NCBI GenBank assembly: GCA_017139535.1
Contig: WOUO01000005.1
Location: forward strand, 434,001-498,000
Source of the DNA: Trichocladium uniseriatum
Lineage: Eukaryota > Ascomycota > Sordariomycetes > Sordariales > Chaetomiaceae
Length of the DNA: 64,000 nt
Reading direction: 5' to 3'
Below, piece after piece: positions 23,926 to 37,371 of this stretch; the first letter of the stretch is position 1, and every line of letters begins with the position of its first letter. The notes beneath the pieces are model-generated. The model searched no databases, was not told the origin of the DNA, and saw only the letters and a list, made by a program, of their open reading frames with translations. The translations under genes were made by a program, and so were the position numbers.

Positions 23926-24724
23926 GTGGTGACGGCAGGGGTAAGGGGTGGGGGGTAGTTAAGGGGCCGGGAGGGATATAGCAGGCGAGCAAGCAATTAG
24001 CCAGGTTGATTTGAGAGGGGTGGTGCGTTGGTGCATGCGTGTCTGTCTGGTTGGTAATGGGATTGTTTGGTCTTGAGCCGGCGGGCGGGCACGAGTATGG
24101 CTTAGAGAAATATGCTTATTTGGTCTTTGGTTAGCTGTGCTTGCTCCTTTCCTTGCCGTCGTGGGCCTGCTGCTTAATTAAGCCTTGGGTGCTGCCTCCC
24201 GAGGATGATGACGACTGATCCTCGAATTCTGTCTCATCTTCGCATTCCCACCATCACAGGGTGCCCCCTAGCAACGCCGGCTTATGATAGCCCAGCTACC
24301 ATAGACGACCCGTCGACAGCCATCATCGTAAAGCAGCTCGCTCAACCGGCGCCATATAGCGCCTTCTACCATGTTCAAACACAAGCTCAGTCAGACACAG
24401 TACCGTAATCCCGAATCCTCGCCGACTGTGGTTCGGTGACATACCACCTACAGTGGCCGCCAGGGCGTGACGATGGACAAGGTAGGATGCTGCTTCACTT
24501 GAAGTGCTGCTTCGGAGATTTACGACGAGAGACAGTGGCATGGGAGGAGATGGTGCGAGTAAGATGTGACAATTTCTCGTGTTCTGTAGCCCATGACGAC
24601 GGTGTCTCATGAATCCTTGATCGTGTGAGCCGTGGCAGCAACAGAGTCTCACTTCAAACAAGGAGATATGCGTGTTCACACTCTAATCTATGGAGTATAT
24701 CCAGCCAACAACACCCCCACCACC
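23926..24724. other. convergent intergenic spacer
   Basis: 799 bp between the 3' ends of GLO3 (plus) and the leucine-rich protein gene (minus). It includes G-rich 3' flank near 23940-24000. Short frames here have no support. Confidence 0.45.
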
Positions 24725-26302
24725 TTACAACTCCCCCGGCCGCTTACACGTCTCAACAGTAATCCACCTCCCCATCCCCGCCCGCTGCCCCCGCACATGC
24801 CTCTCCACCCTCCTCGCCCAGTCCACCACCTCCCAGTACCTCGCCGTCTCGGCAATCCCCGCCTCCTCGCCCAGCTCATAACCCGGAAACATGACCACCT
24901 CGACAACCTTCCCCCACGCGCCCACCCAGTCCACCACACCTCCACCCTCCCCGGCACTCGCCCACAGCGCGGGGAACCACGCGCCGCAGCCCGTCAGGTC
25001 CAGGTACTCGAGCCCGTACAGGCTGCGGCTGAGCCGGCGCAGGACCAGCACCGCCTCGGCCCAGTCGTCGTCGAGCGAGTGGCTGTAGGCGCCCGTGCCG
25101 CCGTACGGGATCGACCGGCCCTGCGGGGAGGTGACGGTGGCGAGCTTGGCGTTGGGCGTCAGCGTCGGTTCCGGCCAAAAGGCCAGGCTGAGGTGGGTCA
25201 GGCCCGGCAGGTGCGCCGCAAAGGAGAGGAGGTGGCGCCACGAGGCGGGGGTGGTGGTTCCCGGCGAGTCCGGGTCGAGGGCGAGGGAGAGGTGGGTGAG
25301 GTTGGGGAGTAGGGGGCGCGGGATGTCCGGGGAGGGCTGCTCGGGCGCGTCCCAGGATTCTTGCGGGTCGGTTGGCTCGGGCTGCGAGGGGAAGAGGAGG
25401 TCGGAGAGGTCGCGGAGTCGGAGGGAGCGGCCGAGGGAGCCGGATAGGTCTAGGTAACGGAAGCTCTCGTTCATTATGTTGGGCGCAAGCGCCGGGTCGT
25501 CCAGATACTCTAGCACGTCCGGGGGAGGGAGCAGCACCGCTTGGAGGTCTCGCAGGGACACGCCCTCGCGGGTGTACGTCACGAGATACGAGATCAGGGC
25601 GACCCGCAGATGTGTCGGGAGCTCGTACAGATGATACTGGCAGTACTCTCGCTGCCACTCCCAGTCGGTGACGAGCCGGCGCAGTGCCATATCCATTAGG
25701 CTCCCGCGGGCCGGCAGGTTTACCCCCGGCAGCGGCCGGAGTTGATGGGCCGCAGCCTCGCCGGACCCGATCACGGTGCGCTGGCTGACGCTCCCTGAGG
25801 GCGCAGGCCCCGCTACCCAGCTACGGGGCGGCGCCGGGCCGGCCGGAGGTCTCGCACCGCCAGCACCCGTCCGGACAGGCCGTCGGGGGCGCGGCGGCGG
25901 CGTCTCCGGGATCTGCAGAATCTGCCGGATGGCGGGCGGGACCGTCGGCTGGACCACGTCGGCCGGGCGTTGCGCCCCACTACCGCTCAAACCGGAGCGC
26001 CGGAGGTCGGCGAGCAGCTCGTTGACCCCACGGTCTGCGCAACACTAGTCAGCACCACAACCAGCGAGAAAAAAAACAGTGGAAGCACAGAGCTCACGCG
26101 CCAAAGCCGGTCAACGGTCAGGCCAGGTCAGGGGACACGAGTGTAACGACTTGTGGGCGTGTGGCCTGCGGGAGCGGGGTGTCGGGAGGTGAGGTAACGC
26201 ACCATGGTGGCTGTCGTTCCTGCCGGCAGCCGTGCTGCTGAGCAACGCTGGGGCGGTGGATTGCGGCTTGGAGTACTTGTTGGTGTGTCTCTTTTTCGGC
26301 AT
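24725..26302 (-). CDS. conserved fungal leucine-rich protein of unknown function
   Basis: Two minus-strand exons, 26302-26203 and 26034-24725, splice in phase to 469 residues. The start MPKKRHTNKYSKPQS is basic. A Pro/Arg-rich linker follows, and then from about residue 150 a folded region with repeated leucine-rich segments (FRYLDLSGSLG, NLTHLSLALD, GLTHLSLAFW, GLEYLDLTGCG) like degenerate leucine-rich repeats. I recall that ascomycete proteins with this start are sometimes labelled 'tafazzin', but the acyltransferase HX4D signature is absent, so that label is not supported by the sequence. No signal peptide or membrane segment is seen. The 168-bp intron is long for this window. Confidence 0.8.
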
Positions 26303-29300
26303 GACCCTGGGTGTTTCCGTGGATTTTCTTGACGTCTACGGAAGCACGCAGCTCAGTGCCAGATCCGAAGAACCTACGAAGTACTTGGACGTGGTCGGAA
26401 GAGAGTCGTCAAGAATTCAATCACGGTTGCCTTGGTATGGAGCATGTATTATTAGGCCTGTATCGACGAGGCGCATACCGATTTGCCGCTTCCTCCTTTG
26501 CTGTGAGTCGCATCGCTGCTCAGTAGTGTTCAGTGCCCACTGCACGTCATGCGGCGGTGCCGGGGGCAGATGGATTGCGGCCCCGAGCGATGCGTCACAC
26601 CGGCAATTTGGACAGTGGAAGAGCAAGTGGAGTCCCAAAACGGTTGGCCCGTGCACTCAGCATCCGGAACCCCCTGGGTCCCTGTTACACAACGAGTCTC
26701 CACTCCGAGCCACCAAGATCGCACTTTCCACGATTCATCTAGTTTCAACCAGCAGCTGCCTGCCGCCCTGCCCTTCCTTCCTCCTCTGGCCATCACGCGC
26801 CTGGGGACCTGCTAGAAAAGATCGCATCTCCGGAACATTCCGAGGGTAGGAGCATGGAGCAGCAAAGGTACCTTACACAACAGCAGAGGCCGAAAAGGAG
26901 GAGCCCAACGACCTTTATTGGGTCCTCCGCTCCGTCTGCTGGAGTGCCAGTGCAACACTCCCGACGCTGTTCGCGGCTAGCGCCAGCGCCAGTCTTCCGT
27001 GCCTGCGCCCGAAATATCCACTCCCACCCAGGTGGACCGGGGCCCTTGGGCGTGGCATCCGTCCGAGCTAAGAGATGACTTGCATCGAAGCAGAGACATC
27101 TGATGGAGCTAACGTGGGCTTGGCGTGAGTCCCGGCCATGATTTGGCGCCTTGGCTGTCTCCGCCCCGGCTGCAGTACCCAGCTTCCCTTCTTGTAGCCC
27201 GGGCACATGGCAAAGTCTCCTCCCTCTCTGCTGTGCAGGAAGTCAGGTGTCAACATGCGTGAGTCCGACACACCGGCCAACACAACGCTGATCTGCTGCT
27301 CCTCGCTGCTATTTCTGGCTTCCGTCAACAGAGCCCTGTTTCATGTCATCGTCGCCCAGGGGCTAGCCGTTGCCGTTCGCCGAATCGGATGCCGTCTTCG
27401 GGACCATGCGCTCATCCTGCTGCCTGCTCGGTGCCGAAAGTTTTGCCTTCGCGCTTCCTCTGACAGCCTTGGTCTGCTCGCCCGGGCGATGCAGTGCTTT
27501 GATGGCCTCAACCGCCTCAAAAGTCCTGTAATGTCGGCAGATGGGTGGCATGTGGTATGTGGCATCACCAACCCCACACGGCACTGAATATTTGGCGTCT
27601 GGTTCTTCGAAACCTTGTGGCAACGCCTCGATTTCCGCCGACGGTTGTGTGAAACGATGGCTTTGGGAGACGTCAAGTTGACCGATGGATCTTGTCAGAC
27701 CGCGCCACGCGGCAGAAGGAGGACGACGGGGAAATCCTCTCAGGTCTCATCAACAAGTGAGGAGGACCACATCCGTCAAAGCTCGGCGCCGTCTGCTCTC
27801 GCTGGCGGGGGCAACGGCTCCTGGCAACCCCACCGAACTCTGGCTCGTATCCAACTAGTAGTCTGTCGATAGACATGTCAGCGTCGGAAGCCAGACCTCG
27901 GCGCCTGTAACACAAACCCTGGAAAGGGGAGAACAGAGCGCCGTTGAAAATGACACGCCAGTCGCCCTCCTGGGCGCCTTGTTTTGCCGTCGGCCGAGAG
28001 ACGAGGTCCGCACCGCACATGCTACGTTGTAGGACAGATGACGCATGCCCAAGGGCTCGTCACGGCCACCGATCCTGTCATTGTTGCCCTCATAGTGCAT
28101 ATCCTTGCCAGCCCCGTCCCAGCAACGCACGCCACGTATCAGAGGGGAGATGAGAATCGTCGGGGAACAGCAAGCTTGCACTGCCCGGAAGAATCTGCTC
28201 CTCCTTGCGTCAGGTCAAGCTGTATTGCGGGAAGCTTTGTTGCCCCGGCACACAGCATTGGGCGCGCAGCAGGAGTGTCGTGGATCGGTTTCGGCGTGGC
28301 GGGTCAGACTCTCTGTGGCAGAGAAATGCCTGCCGTGACCGTGTGACGGTCGAGCTCGACCGAGAAAGAAGCCTAGTGACCCTGAACCGGAAGGCGTTAG
28401 CGGACAAATCTGGCAAGTCGTGTCAAACAGAAGCTCTGGATTAGGGACCTCGGTGGAGCCATATCTGCCTCAAAGGGGTGCTTCCGACCAGCGAGCCCTT
28501 GCCCGATCCGCCAGGTTCGACAAGCACTTGTCGGAGACGTGCAAAGCCGTGCCTGCGGTGACTGCTCCCAGGGGGCCGGTTCTTCGGTAAATATTCGTCC
28601 TCCAGATACCCCCAAACTAAGTCAGGGCCTGTGGCCACCGGTTCTGCAAGCTCGAGCGCGCCGAGTTGTCCCGCCCGCTCGTGCTGCTTGTTACTGACGC
28701 AACACCGAGATGTTTGTTTCCAGATGCGAGCTGTATGCGCTCTCGCAAGTGCCGTTTTGCGATTGATGGCCGTGAGTCAGGGTCAACAGGGTGCCTAGAT
28801 TGACGCGATCCTAGATGCTTCCCAACAAGGGAGCTCCAAGGTTTGCAGCCCCCCAGGTGGCTGCTTGGTGTAACCGCCAAATCCCAAGAGTCGATTGGCC
28901 GTTCTGTCATTTTTCGGAACTTAACCGAAATCTGTTTGCCGGGAGGGTGGGCGAGACAGATTTCGGCTCAGTAGCACAAAAGAGTCCCCCGACAGGGCAT
29001 CCGACATTCAGTAATAATATACCAGACGGTTGCACTGCCATGACGGCGGACAACAGGCTCTTGGATCCTCGACGTTGTGGTGCCCGAGACTTGAATCAAG
29101 TCAGCTCTCATGGCCGCATCATAAGAGCGCAGCGCGGGCAAGAATCTAATAACCTAGCCCCCTTGCTCAAAGGACAGTGCATTGTTAGGTCAGCATGTTG
29201 GGAATCGGGAACGATACGAGACGGCAATACCAGGTTCGTCGACACGTGGGGGCAGGGCAGGCTCGAGCCCATCCTCATACATGGTACCCCGCGGGAAGCC

Positions 29301-32300
29301 AATGAGAATAGATTCAATGAGACTCCGGAGGGGTTGCGCCTGGTGTCAGCATCTGCTCAGCATCAGTCAGGGCTCGGAGGAGTCACCCTCGGACCCGCAA
29401 ACAAGACCGAGGGAATCAGTGCTGATGCCCGAGACCCGGACCTGGTGGGAAGACAATTTGAAGGAGGATACCCTGCCTTCAGGCACCGCAGGCCCATGGC
29501 CTAGCGCCTCCATACCTACCCTACCGGGTCTGCAACTGAGGCTGTTAGTAATCTGAAATCCGTCCCACGCCCACACCAGAGCATTGGCGCATAAGGTCGA
29601 TCCGTATCTGCCGCCCACGACAAGTATCTGTTCGTACCCTTTCTGTCTCGGGGGCCTTTTGTCGCTACAGGCCACTGCTCTGGCACGTCGTTGGCTGCTG
29701 CCCTCTCGATTAGGGAGGTCGAGCAGCCACACCATCCGCAGCTGCAGAAAGAACCCGGCGGCAGCAAGGGTATCCCGTTTTGCAACGGGATGCAGTCGTC
29801 AAGCGCGGGTCAAAATCTTGGAGAATGGGGGGCAGTTTGGTCGGGCACCAAGAACGCAGCCAAGGGAGCGAGCTGGCAGCCCATCGGATGTCGAGTTCAC
29901 AAAGCCACGGCGCCCACGGCAGCTAGACTTGGAATGGGTGCTCCTCTGCAGCGAAGGGTACGTCCTAGAAACGCGAGAGCCGAGTTGCCGAGCACGCGAG
30001 TGGGATATCTTGGACGGCGATTCCGAATCCAAACCAGACTGGCGGGGCCATGTTTATGCCTGACGAGGCCGGTGAGCGGCACTGCTTATTTTTTTGGGCG
30101 GGAGGCTCGACGAGATGGTGTGCCCATCTCTCGTACGTATGGCTCGTCGCATCAACGGGGGCGTCCGGACACGGAGAGCGGGACATCGACAGGGCTTGCC
30201 AAGGAGTAAGTAAATAGGGAGGTGTATGTACTCGGCCAGAACAACCCGCGGTACTCGTCCATGCTTGGAGGGGTCTGGACGGCCGAGAATGAGACGGAGA
30301 AGGAGAATTAACCCAGCTGCAGGGAGCTCTGCACCGGTGTCCGCACTGCATCCCACTGTCGCTCTCCGCACCCTCTGGGGTGCTTGACCTCCCACCAATC
30401 GTCTGCCGCTCTGGTCTGACGTGGTAACCGGTGAACTTCATCGCGATAGCTACGCGTATGGCTACACTGACGTCAAAAGTATCTGCCAGACAAGCAGAGC
30501 CTTTTCGAGCCGCTCTTGTCGGGTTGTACGCCGTCTCGAGTTCCAATCGCAAACGAGGTCCGTTGCACTTCATGTTGGCGAGACGGGCCCGGGAACCTGG
30601 AAGTTGCGGTGGCACGGCGCGAATGCAGAGATACAAATACGGAGAACGGATGATACGGACAGAATCAGACGACTCCAAGGAGGAGCATTGGCAGTCTGGC
30701 AGGGGTGGCTGTTGGTGCAGTAAACAGGAGAGGTGCAGGTCGGATTAGGCCTAGTCTGCTTGGTCTCCGTCTCGTGTCTCGACTCGCCCGTCATGCAATT
30801 GCATGAGGTGACTGCAGCCGGAGCCCATGAATGCGCAATTTACTCTCTCCAGGTTTGCACTCTGACAGGACCTCCTTCCTCCTGCCAAGCGCGGAATTCG
30901 TCGTCAACTGTTGGGTGGGGCGATCCGTTTACACAATAGAAGTGAACTCAACAAACCCCATCGTGCCTACCCTTGCGACGACCCTTGCACATCGAGTGGG
31001 GTCACCGATGAAGCTAAGCTGCGGCAGCGGCATGGAAGGAGCTTGGCTGGCGTCGATTCTCCACCAGGCCAGTTCCAGGCCAGTTCCAAGCCAGCTCTTC
31101 CGCAACTGGCAACTGGTAACTGCAGCGAGCCAACGACTGACCCGGAGAGCAAACATGCAAAGACGGTCCATCCATGACGATTAACCAAACCGGCTTCGGG
31201 AACTGGCACTCTGCGGATTGGACCCCTGCTTTCGATCCCAATTCCGCCCCCTCCACACCTCGGCATCGCCTCCAAGAGCCGCCCGCCGATCCCAGCCAGA
31301 TCTCATCCGAGACCCCAGATCCGCATTCCGCACTCCGAGGGGCTCTCCGTGGCTTGTTGGCTTGCTGGCCTGCGCGGGCTGGACATCTGAACGTCTAGAC
31401 GTCTCGCTAGTGCCGCTTTCCGGTCGGTAGCCGTGCCGTGCCGGGCTGCTAGTCGCGGTTCATGCAGAACACGGAGCGGGTTCTCATGCGATACTACACA
31501 CTGACTGACATATCGTTGAAGGGTGAAACAACGCTGCTCGACCCCAGATGGCCTCATGGTTCGTCCGCCTGTGTTGCTCAAGGAGGCGCCTGGTTCGGCG
31601 AAAAGCTGGGGATGAGATGAGGTGTCACATGGCACAAGATCTGGGAACGGCAGCAAGATGTGGCCGTGTACGGGGTGATGCGCAGCCCACGCCCTGAGGC
31701 GCCGGCCGTGTCGCAGTCGATTTGCGCCCAGTGGCCGCGGCAACGGTCCGTCGACCGAAGAAGGCTTGCATCCTGGCAGACGGCACGACAGTGCGTGATA
31801 CTGCCTGCCGCAGAAACAGATCGCTGGGTCGTCGTCACGGCGCGTCTGGAGTCCCGAACAGCCATGTTCCGTGGTTTGTCGCGTGTGCCCGTCATCGCCT
31901 GCTGGGCCATTGGAGACGCTGCCAGCAACGGCCCGATCCGATCTGGCCAGCCGGCGAGCAGGGCTTGGCCAGTCCTGCATCCGGCGCGTATTCATCGGAC
32001 CCGACGTGGGCATGGGCAACGCAACGGGCCTCTGATGATTGGGGGCACGAGAACGGTTTCGACAGAGTCTGCCCTCCTGCGGACCCGACCCGGCAAGCCC
32101 AGCACCGAAACTATCGCCATCATGACCCTCCACCGAGCTTACGCCTTGAGTTGTCAGCCAATCGCCTCGGAACCTGTCCGCAAAGCCGGTGGCCCCAACG
32201 GCCGAAAGACCATCTGATCTGAAACAACAGGTCTACCGCACCGGGGAAGCTCCAGCATGTCTGTAGGAGCATCGGATTGGTGGGTGGGCGCGCGCATCGA

Positions 32301-35300
32301 TTCGAAGCAGACGGGAACCTGCACTAACGACCTTTCAGATGGCCAGTCGGCGGACCAGCGCCCGCAGCTCATATCCGCCATGCATCAGAGCAACACGAGC
32401 ATGCCCCAGGCTTTCCTTCTTCGAGAAGACTGCGGGTGTTTTTGGTCCTGTTCCTGATGGCCTCGCCCCAGATGCCCATGGAGAGGCTCGGATGCGGATC
32501 GAGGCACCATGGCTGCGCGGAAGCTGCATCGCCGCCGAGAACCGAGAACCCGCCTACTCTGCCAGCGTGCGCCATGGACTCCCGACAATCGCCATACTCC
32601 TCGATGCGATCCAGAAGAACTCCAAGCCCCAGAAACGAGTAGTGTAGCGCGAGGAGGACGCTGCAGGAGACGGGCCAGGCACCATGCTAAGAGCGGCGAA
32701 CCCGTCAACTTCTCACGTGTCGGGTGAAGGACCCCCTCCCCAAGTGTGACAAGTGCCGGATGGCTTTGTCTCTGGTTTCGCTGCATGGCTGTGTCGGCCG
32801 TTGCCGAAAAGGTCACGTCTGCTCCGTATAGGCCCGAAAGCTGGAGGAACGTCGCAAGGCACGTTCAGCTCCGCGATATCCTAGGATCGCCACACCGAGT
32901 ACCAATTGGAATCGGGTTCCTCCGTCTCCAAGAGCGGTTTCTTTGCAGGCTGACTGATGGCAAGTCATGGGTCCATCAGTCTGCCGCTTCGTCCGCCAGG
33001 GAGTGAAAAGTTACGCTCACTGCTCGACGTCCGGCGGAAGCTCGTCTCCGCCACGAGAAGCCTGTCAAGAGCCTGCAGCTAGCCGATGCTGGGCCGGGGC
33101 GGATTCTTTACAATCAAATCATGCTTGGGGGCTTCCTTGATGGTAGGGTGCTTGCATATCTGATGCATGGAAGACGAGGCCGCAGAGCCTAGCAAGGTGG
33201 CGATTCGGTCGTGCTTCACCCTTGAGCATTGTCTCGAGGTCGCCGCTATACGCCCGGGTCTGGCTCCCAAGGCCGGATCGGGCAAAACTCGACAAGGCAG
33301 CAGTGACACTCAACATGGCTTGCCATGGAAGGGAGGAAGACAAACCTGCCCCGTTCCGTCAGATTGCTGGTGCCAGAAGAGCCTGCGGCGATCGTGCCCG
33401 GGCGGGTTTGTTTGGCCGAGCTCGGCACTGACCACCACGACCGCAGCAATCCATGACCCGCAACTCGAGCGGCTTCTTGCTTTGGCTGTTCAGTGCGGTC
33501 CTTTGCCCAACGCTGAGTTGGCCGATGAGGGAACCTGCTCGTCCACAAACGTACATGGGGGCCGCCTACGGCCCCATCGACCACCACCCAGGCAAGGACG
33601 CCAGGCAGAGGCAATCTAACCCCCATCAGCTCTTGCCCAACCGAGTGTATCAAGGCTCTGTCTCGATCTCTATTTAAGAGACTGGGCACTCCAACTCCCC
33701 GCCGCACTCGCAGTCCTTTTGCTATTGTCTCAAACCCCTGCGCAACCTCACCCGCTCAGCACGAGCTTAAGAAGACCCAAGAACTCCCATGTTTGACTCG
33801 CTCGCTCGGTCTTCTACTGGGCGTTTTGGCTTCTCGTCTTGTTACTCTCCTTTCAAAGCACCGGACGTGCAAGGGTAAAGGCACATCTCCAACTCCTTGT
33901 ACTACAGCCCCGTGCCTGCTGGCCCTTCGGCACACATCCCTATCCCCCTCGCTCCTGTGCGATCCTGCCCAAGCCACCGCGCCAGGGTTTCAACAAGGCC
34001 ATCGTCGACAGAAGCACCATCTAAGATCCTGCACCCGGAGCTCGTACAGCCTGCTTGCGTCAACACGTCCAGAGACAGAAACGGAAAAAGGTTGTTGTTG
34101 CCACAACAGCCACGGACTTCTAGAAGAAATCAGACGGCCGCAGCGGCGCCAGCAACGCTACTCGTCCCGAAAAGGCCACATCCTTCCGGTCTCCCTGCTC
34201 GAGGATATCGGCTAGTCTCTGGCTGCTCGACTCCCCGTCTAACCGTTGGAGGCATACATCTAGGTAAGCGGAATCTCTCGTTCACTTCCCTGCCCTGTGC
34301 CTTCCGGTCCTCTCCCGCCTGGACACTTTTCCAAGGCAACCGGCCAGGAGCAGGCCCCGTGACGGATCCGAGATTGCGGCTTCCGGCTTCCTGCGGCAGA
34401 CATGACGCGTCGAACAAATCAGAATGAGCCTCGATGCCTTGGGACCCGACTCGATAGCCTTTTTATCACGGGCTTGCCGACGCAGCTCATCACTGGGACT
34501 GGCCCACAGCCAGGGGCACAGAGGCGCGTCGGAATCGGGAGGATCGAGATATATCCCGCCAACGGCTGGCGTTGAGGAACGTGTCGACGCCTCCGATGAT
34601 GGTCGCTTCTTTCGTCGATATTTACCACCCCTTCTCACTCTTGTCCACGCCACAGCGACTCGACCGGAGCTGGCATCTCTTCCGCCCAATTGCTATCACG
34701 ACTCCTTTAAGCCTTCACAAAGCCGTTTGGATTGATGGCCCGCTTGCTGACGGGAATCGGATTTGCCAGGAGAAAACGACCCCATTGAGGTGCAGGGGAT
34801 TGTAAAATCCAGTCTTGGCGACGAGGGTCCCTCTGGAGGTCAGTTAACCAATCCCGTCGATGAGACAGGCCGCAACACGATATGCACAGTGGGTCGATTT
34901 GGGAAGGAGTCCTGCAGGCCCTTCGTCCACTCGTCAAATCCCGAGGAACTGTAGGCGTGCCTCCAGCACGCCTCACCGCGCCGCCAGCGCTCTGCGAGGA
35001 GCCACAGGCCTACGGCGGCAGTCTGACCAGAACACCATGGCCGGTTCTTACAGAGCTGTTGCGCTAACCATGGTCTTGTTACCCCATAGGCGCAATAAAC
35101 GATCACAAAGTTTCTCGCCACCTGCGATACCTCGCTCCCGGCTGGGGCAGAGGAACCTCGCATGAATCAACAACTCCCAAAGGTACTGCTCCATTTTAAT
35201 TTCTAAGTCTCATCCTGTGCTTTTGTGCAATCGCCATCAAGGCCGGCGACAACGACCGAGGACCGACGCCAATTTATTCGCGATAAACAACACGAAATGC

Positions 35301-36952
35301 CGGCCCTCCAACGGGCGTCAAACGGAGCAACAACGGGCCCATGCAGCAGTGCGGACAGCTTCAGGTCAGTGACAGCCTCGAAAGCCACAATCACAACCCC
35401 TGCCCATTGTCATTCCCTGTCTCTGCCTGCCTCGAGCGGACGAGGCTGCACCTATTTAGCTCTTCTGCGCCGTTTGCTAGGCAGTCGCTCCTTTCTTTCT
35501 TCTGTTGCACGCCCCGCCGTTTCCGATCCTCGGGCCAGAACCGGGGGCCTGCATGCAGTCTATGATCTGACGGACCAGGGGTTTCGGTCCAATTCACCTC
35601 GCTCCCAACGATTGTCCAGGGGCACTCGCGATTGCGTTGCGTCCCTCGACTTGACAAGACGCCGGCCGCTGGGCGTCAATGTCAGAGGATGGGGACCGGT
35701 GGCGTATGAGCATGCACACATATTAAAAGCTGAGGGGGATCTAGGGTCGCATCCCGGTGTGCGCGCCTGCAGAACCCTGTTGCTGTTGTTCTCTGGTGGA
35801 CGCGGAGTCCCATGTACCCCTGCAGGTGCCCTGGTACCTTCATTGTACTGAAAGTACATGCCTGGTCACCGGTCTCGATGCTACAGCAGCCTGTCGAGGC
35901 ACTGTCGCCTGTCCCCAGCATCAGCATGTCCGTCTGAGGCAGCAGGGAAACGGCATCAGCAAAGCAAACAAATTTTCCCACTCATCATTCAACACACTCA
36001 CTCCCCAGCCTCCATCCCATCCTGTTTGATGCGCTGCGTTTCTATTCGCCTTGCCCCCACCACTCTTCCTCCTCGCACTCTATTTTTCCGCACCTCAGCT
36101 GCCCATTTGTTCCCCCCTGGCACTGAGGCCGGCCGCCGGTCTGCAGGCCGTTGCTAAATGCGCACCACAGGTTTCCTTCCCACCACCGTACCCGTTCGCC
36201 GGTCGTCTTGACTCGCTACGCAACCGGACATGCCCCGGGCCCAGTGCTCCTCACGCTGAGCGGAGATTTGCATCGCAGCAGCAGATCCCTCGATCCATCT
36301 CCTGCTGCTCTTTGCCGTCTTTGCGACACTCGTTGCGATCGTGAAAAGACAAAGCATGGCAACACTGCTCTAACAGGTGCGTTTATGACAGGACTTCGAG
36401 CCCTCGCCGCCCTCTGGCCCCGGGCTGGAGTACCTCGATATACCGGCTCCAACTGACATGTGGTACGTACAACGACGCTTTCCTCTCATTGTTGTTTTGT
36501 GATTTTATACAACAGACACGGACCCGGCTTCTCAAAGACCTGGGCTCCATCCATACTTACACCTTCCTCTCCCTCTCTTTCATGTGTTCTTAAGAGCTCC
36601 TCTCTTCCCAGGTCCGAGATCCAGAAGCAAGTGCAATCGGAAGCCCGAAACATCACCGCTCTGCAACGCTCGGCCCATCTTTTCTCTTCTTCTCGCGGCG
36701 TTCCCGGCGGCTTGCTGCTAGGTATTGCCATCTCCCGTCTCGCGGTGCGTCAGTGCTGCTTCTCCCGTCTTCTCGGTTCCTCTTCCTGCCGATCGCAGCG
36801 GCGAGTGAGACATGGGTGCTCGCTCCGGCGTAGTACGTGCTACCTTGGGATCGATCGCCCATGAGCCTTGCTCCCGCGCCCGTTGCCGCATGCGCCATGC
36901 TCGCTCTCCCGATTGCTGCTAGACCTCCCCTGCAAGACACTGGTGCACCGGT
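26303..36952. other. gene desert with probable long leader of the NDT80-type gene at its right end
   Basis: About 10.6 kb without a supported gene. Open frames of up to 276 codons (31303-32133 minus, 28815-29504 plus, 29965-30678 minus) have random-looking composition and no domains. A TATTTAAG box near 33671 followed by pyrimidine-rich DNA (33700-34020) looks like a promoter and leader. Similar C/T-rich tracts recur at 35980-36350 and 36450-36800. They fit long 5' untranslated exons of the regulator gene to the right, which is inference. A short tandem of GGCCAGTTCCA occurs near 31066-31090. No transposon remnant was recognised. Confidence 0.4.
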
Positions 36953-37326
36953 ATGACGGGAGCCGTCCTACCGCCAGCACTCGGAGTTGCACAGGGCCAG
37001 CATGGGAGCACAGCGTTGCGGGCGCCACGGCCTGATCGAAACATACCCCCTCCCCCCCCTTTCGTCTTGTTCCGGCCCCGCCCCCGCCCTGTGCATGGCC
37101 CGGAAGCCTGGCCGCGTGTCCTGACCTTGAGTGCCAGCTTTACCCAGGGCTCCACTAGTTCCTTGTCGACAATAGAAACACCGGCCCAGCCTTCTTCATA
37201 TTTGAGCCTGATCCCACCAGTCCCTCAGCCGCCCGTGACGCCGTACTCCCCGGAAGGCGGCCACTTTTATACTCCCGCTCCCCCCGTCTTCCCTGGCCTG
37301 GACGTCAGGCCTCGACTGGGCTCCAA
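36953..37326 (+). other. candidate upstream coding exon of the NDT80-type gene
   Basis: An open frame from 36953 ends in a consensus donor (CCAA|GTACGT at 37327). Joined to an acceptor TTACAG ending at 37403 it continues in phase into the downstream frame at 37404, replacing the first ~11 codons of the 37372 start. The last third (STIETPAQPSSYLSLIPPVP, then PGLDVRPRLGS) reads like the Pro/Ser-rich N-terminus common in these regulators. The joined protein would have 626 residues. The initiator within this exon is uncertain. Confidence 0.45.
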
Positions 37327-37371
37327 GTACGTAGTGCTTATATCTTTTTGTCGTTATGATATCGCCATCCC

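Noticed and set aside
28815..29504. 229-codon plus-strand frame in the gene desert
   Set aside because: No domain, no start context, no matching exon neighbours; plausible by chance at this GC content.
31303..32133. 276-codon minus-strand frame in the gene desert
   Set aside because: Arg/Pro/Ser-rich, no recognisable fold; treated as chance.
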